From contig JAPZLL010000042.1 in assembly GCA_036250225.1 (NCBI GenBank), forward strand, positions 248,001 to 312,000: a stretch of DNA of 64,000 bases, written 5' to 3'. The position numbers and the translations under genes were made by a program. The notes beneath the pieces are model-generated. The model saw only the letters and a program-made list of their open reading frames with translations, was not told the DNA's origin and did not search any database. This document shows, one piece after another, positions 62,811 to 64,000 of the stretch (position 1 is the stretch's first letter; every line of letters begins with the position of its first letter). The stretch is from Cercophora sp. LCS_1. Lineage: Eukaryota > Ascomycota > Sordariomycetes > Sordariales > Lasiosphaeriaceae.

Positions 62811-64000
62811 TGTGGTTGATATTGGAAACCTAGAGGCCTAAGAAACCATCTCTGGAGTTCTGCACGCACTGGAACAACGACAATCGAAGAGCATTAAGTA
62901 CCTCAGATCTCTCAGGCCCTCAACCTCATCGGTAGAGTAGCATTTTGCATCCTCCCAGGTGCTGAACAAGGCAGCACCATCGCATGTGATATAGCAAGGG
63001 CCACTCAATGGGGATAAGTTAATGAATCGGGTATTAAAAATGCGGAGTGCGGGGAAGTCCCACCAGTTTGTTGGTTCGGTCAGCCAAACAGAGCATGGAA
63101 GATTACGGCGCAGTCGTTTTACGGTGCGGCTAATCATCTCGATACGCTCTGTGGGCTATTTAACCCCGACTTCAGCACAATCACATGGAGGTGCGGAGCG
63201 GAGTCTCCCTCTTCCGTTACCCGGCTCCTACGTTCCAGATATCATTTTCGGAGAATGCCGGGGTTCTATGTTCAAGTCACCGAAATCCTCAGCGAAGGAA
63301 GGTACAGGAAAAAAAGACGGAGCTGACTAGGAAGCACACTTCAACTCATTGCTTATAACACTTGATAAATTGCTTACTGCCTTTAGACAAATCTCCCAGG
63401 ACTTCAGCTCAACACTTTGTGGCGCTCATCGCCAAGCTCCGCCTCCTGAGCTGAAAGGGGTTCAAGCCACAGTCCAGCTTTCTTGAACTCTCAATGGTCC
63501 GTCAAACTAGGGCAAATTCATTATTTAACTACTTCTAATAGGCATCACCCACAAGCAACAGTGGTTGTCGTTCCCTGATGTAGGTTGACAAACTGCCAAG
63601 CATCCAAGCATACAAGAGCAGCTTGGATCCGCCGTCCATTAGCATGCCCTACCTCGCTCTTCCTCTTGGGGTTATCTTCCATACTCCCATCTCAAGGTGT
63701 CGTCCAAGTTGAAGAGGGTCGTGAGGTCCCCCTTTTCGTTGGCGACAGCCAGTGTATTATATGTAGCATATCATTATTTTATCAAGATCTGATACATTCT
63801 TGCCAGGTCAGCCTACCTACCTAGGAACAATTGCTGATCACGAACGTATTTAGTGATCTCCTAAACAGCGTATAATTTTTCGTCGCTGAGATAACCTCCA
63901 CCACCGCTGTCCCAATGTGTTCAAACTTCTTGACCCCATCCGAAACCCAGTTGGTTACCTGGCACGTGCTGCCGGTGCGAGACCATCGATTCCTCATCGC
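62811..64000. other. terminal stretch without an assured gene
   Basis: No supported gene to the right edge. A minus-strand ATG frame of 99 codons (63137-62838) directly upstream of AA9 is Cys-bearing (FDCRCSSACRTPEM) but has no known motif and would overlap the AA9 promoter; I leave it uncalled. The AA9 promoter lies here. Confidence 0.4.

Noticed and set aside
62838..63137. Minus-strand ATG frame of 99 codons upstream of AA9
   Set aside because: Cys-bearing but with no known motif, and it would occupy the AA9 promoter; not enough support.
1..64000. Secondary-metabolite gene cluster
   Set aside because: A CmcJ-like oxygenase, SDR, GMC and flavoenzymes are present, but they are far apart, in mixed orientation, and no PKS, NRPS, terpene synthase or pathway regulator is seen.

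Overview
The window looks like nuclear DNA of a filamentous ascomycete, most likely a sordariomycete. Genes carry short introns (about 44-85 nt) with GT...CTNAC-like...AG signals. The content is typical of such fungi: HET-domain genes, an Ecp2/Hce2-type secreted protein, an AA9 lytic polysaccharide monooxygenase, a CBM1 module, a CBM18 chitin deacetylase and a CmcJ/AsaB-type oxygenase. Several broken genes carry TGG-to-TAG and CAA-to-TAA stops, the direction expected from repeat-induced point mutation (RIP). I saw no rRNA, tRNA or CRISPR. Gene models were spliced by eye; where the summed exons give a whole number of codons and a continuous family motif I treat the model as good.

Layout. 0-9.6 kb: edge-truncated NB-ARC gene, SDR, beta-lactamase-fold hydrolase, CmcJ-like oxygenase, two-TM protein. 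10-15.4 kb: HET gene divergent from an amino-acid-oxidase-type flavoenzyme, then an Ecp2-like secreted protein. 16.7-22.3 kb: two small Cys-rich zinc-ribbon genes, a decayed nuclease-like gene and, divergent from it, a CK1-family kinase. 23-27.3 kb: a tyrosinase-fold protein lacking several copper ligands, and a secreted HExxH metallopeptidase fused to CBM1. 27.6-36.2 kb: histidine-kinase relic, a ubiquitin-like/STAND-N-terminal protein with polyproline, chitin deacetylase, a broken DUF1996 gene, a multi-pass membrane protein. 37.1-38.7 kb: a dense cluster of hairpin-forming repeats next to a partial membrane gene. 39.8-42.3 kb: GT32 glycosyltransferase and a GST-like gene with a CRE-like promoter site. 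42.5-52.5 kb: a HET island (one intact gene, three relics, one BTB gene, diverged duplicated intergenic segments). 53.7-58.5 kb: large membrane protein, HNH relic, GMC oxidoreductase. 58.6-64 kb: a HET-family relic with four tandem-spaced TAG codons, an AT-rich RIP-like island, and an AA9 LPMO.

How the parts relate. There is no convincing biosynthetic cluster; secreted enzymes (AA9, CBM1 metallopeptidase, chitin deacetylase, GMC, Ecp2-like) are scattered among allorecognition-type genes. The accumulation of HET, NB-ARC and STAND-N-terminal/ubiquitin-like genes (two intact HET, four HET relics) suggests an accessory region under birth-and-death turnover, with mutation pressure of the RIP type. 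The most unusual items are the ligand-poor tyrosinase, the nuclease-like/CK1 divergent pair, the hairpin repeat cluster, and three introns that appear to need GC donors.
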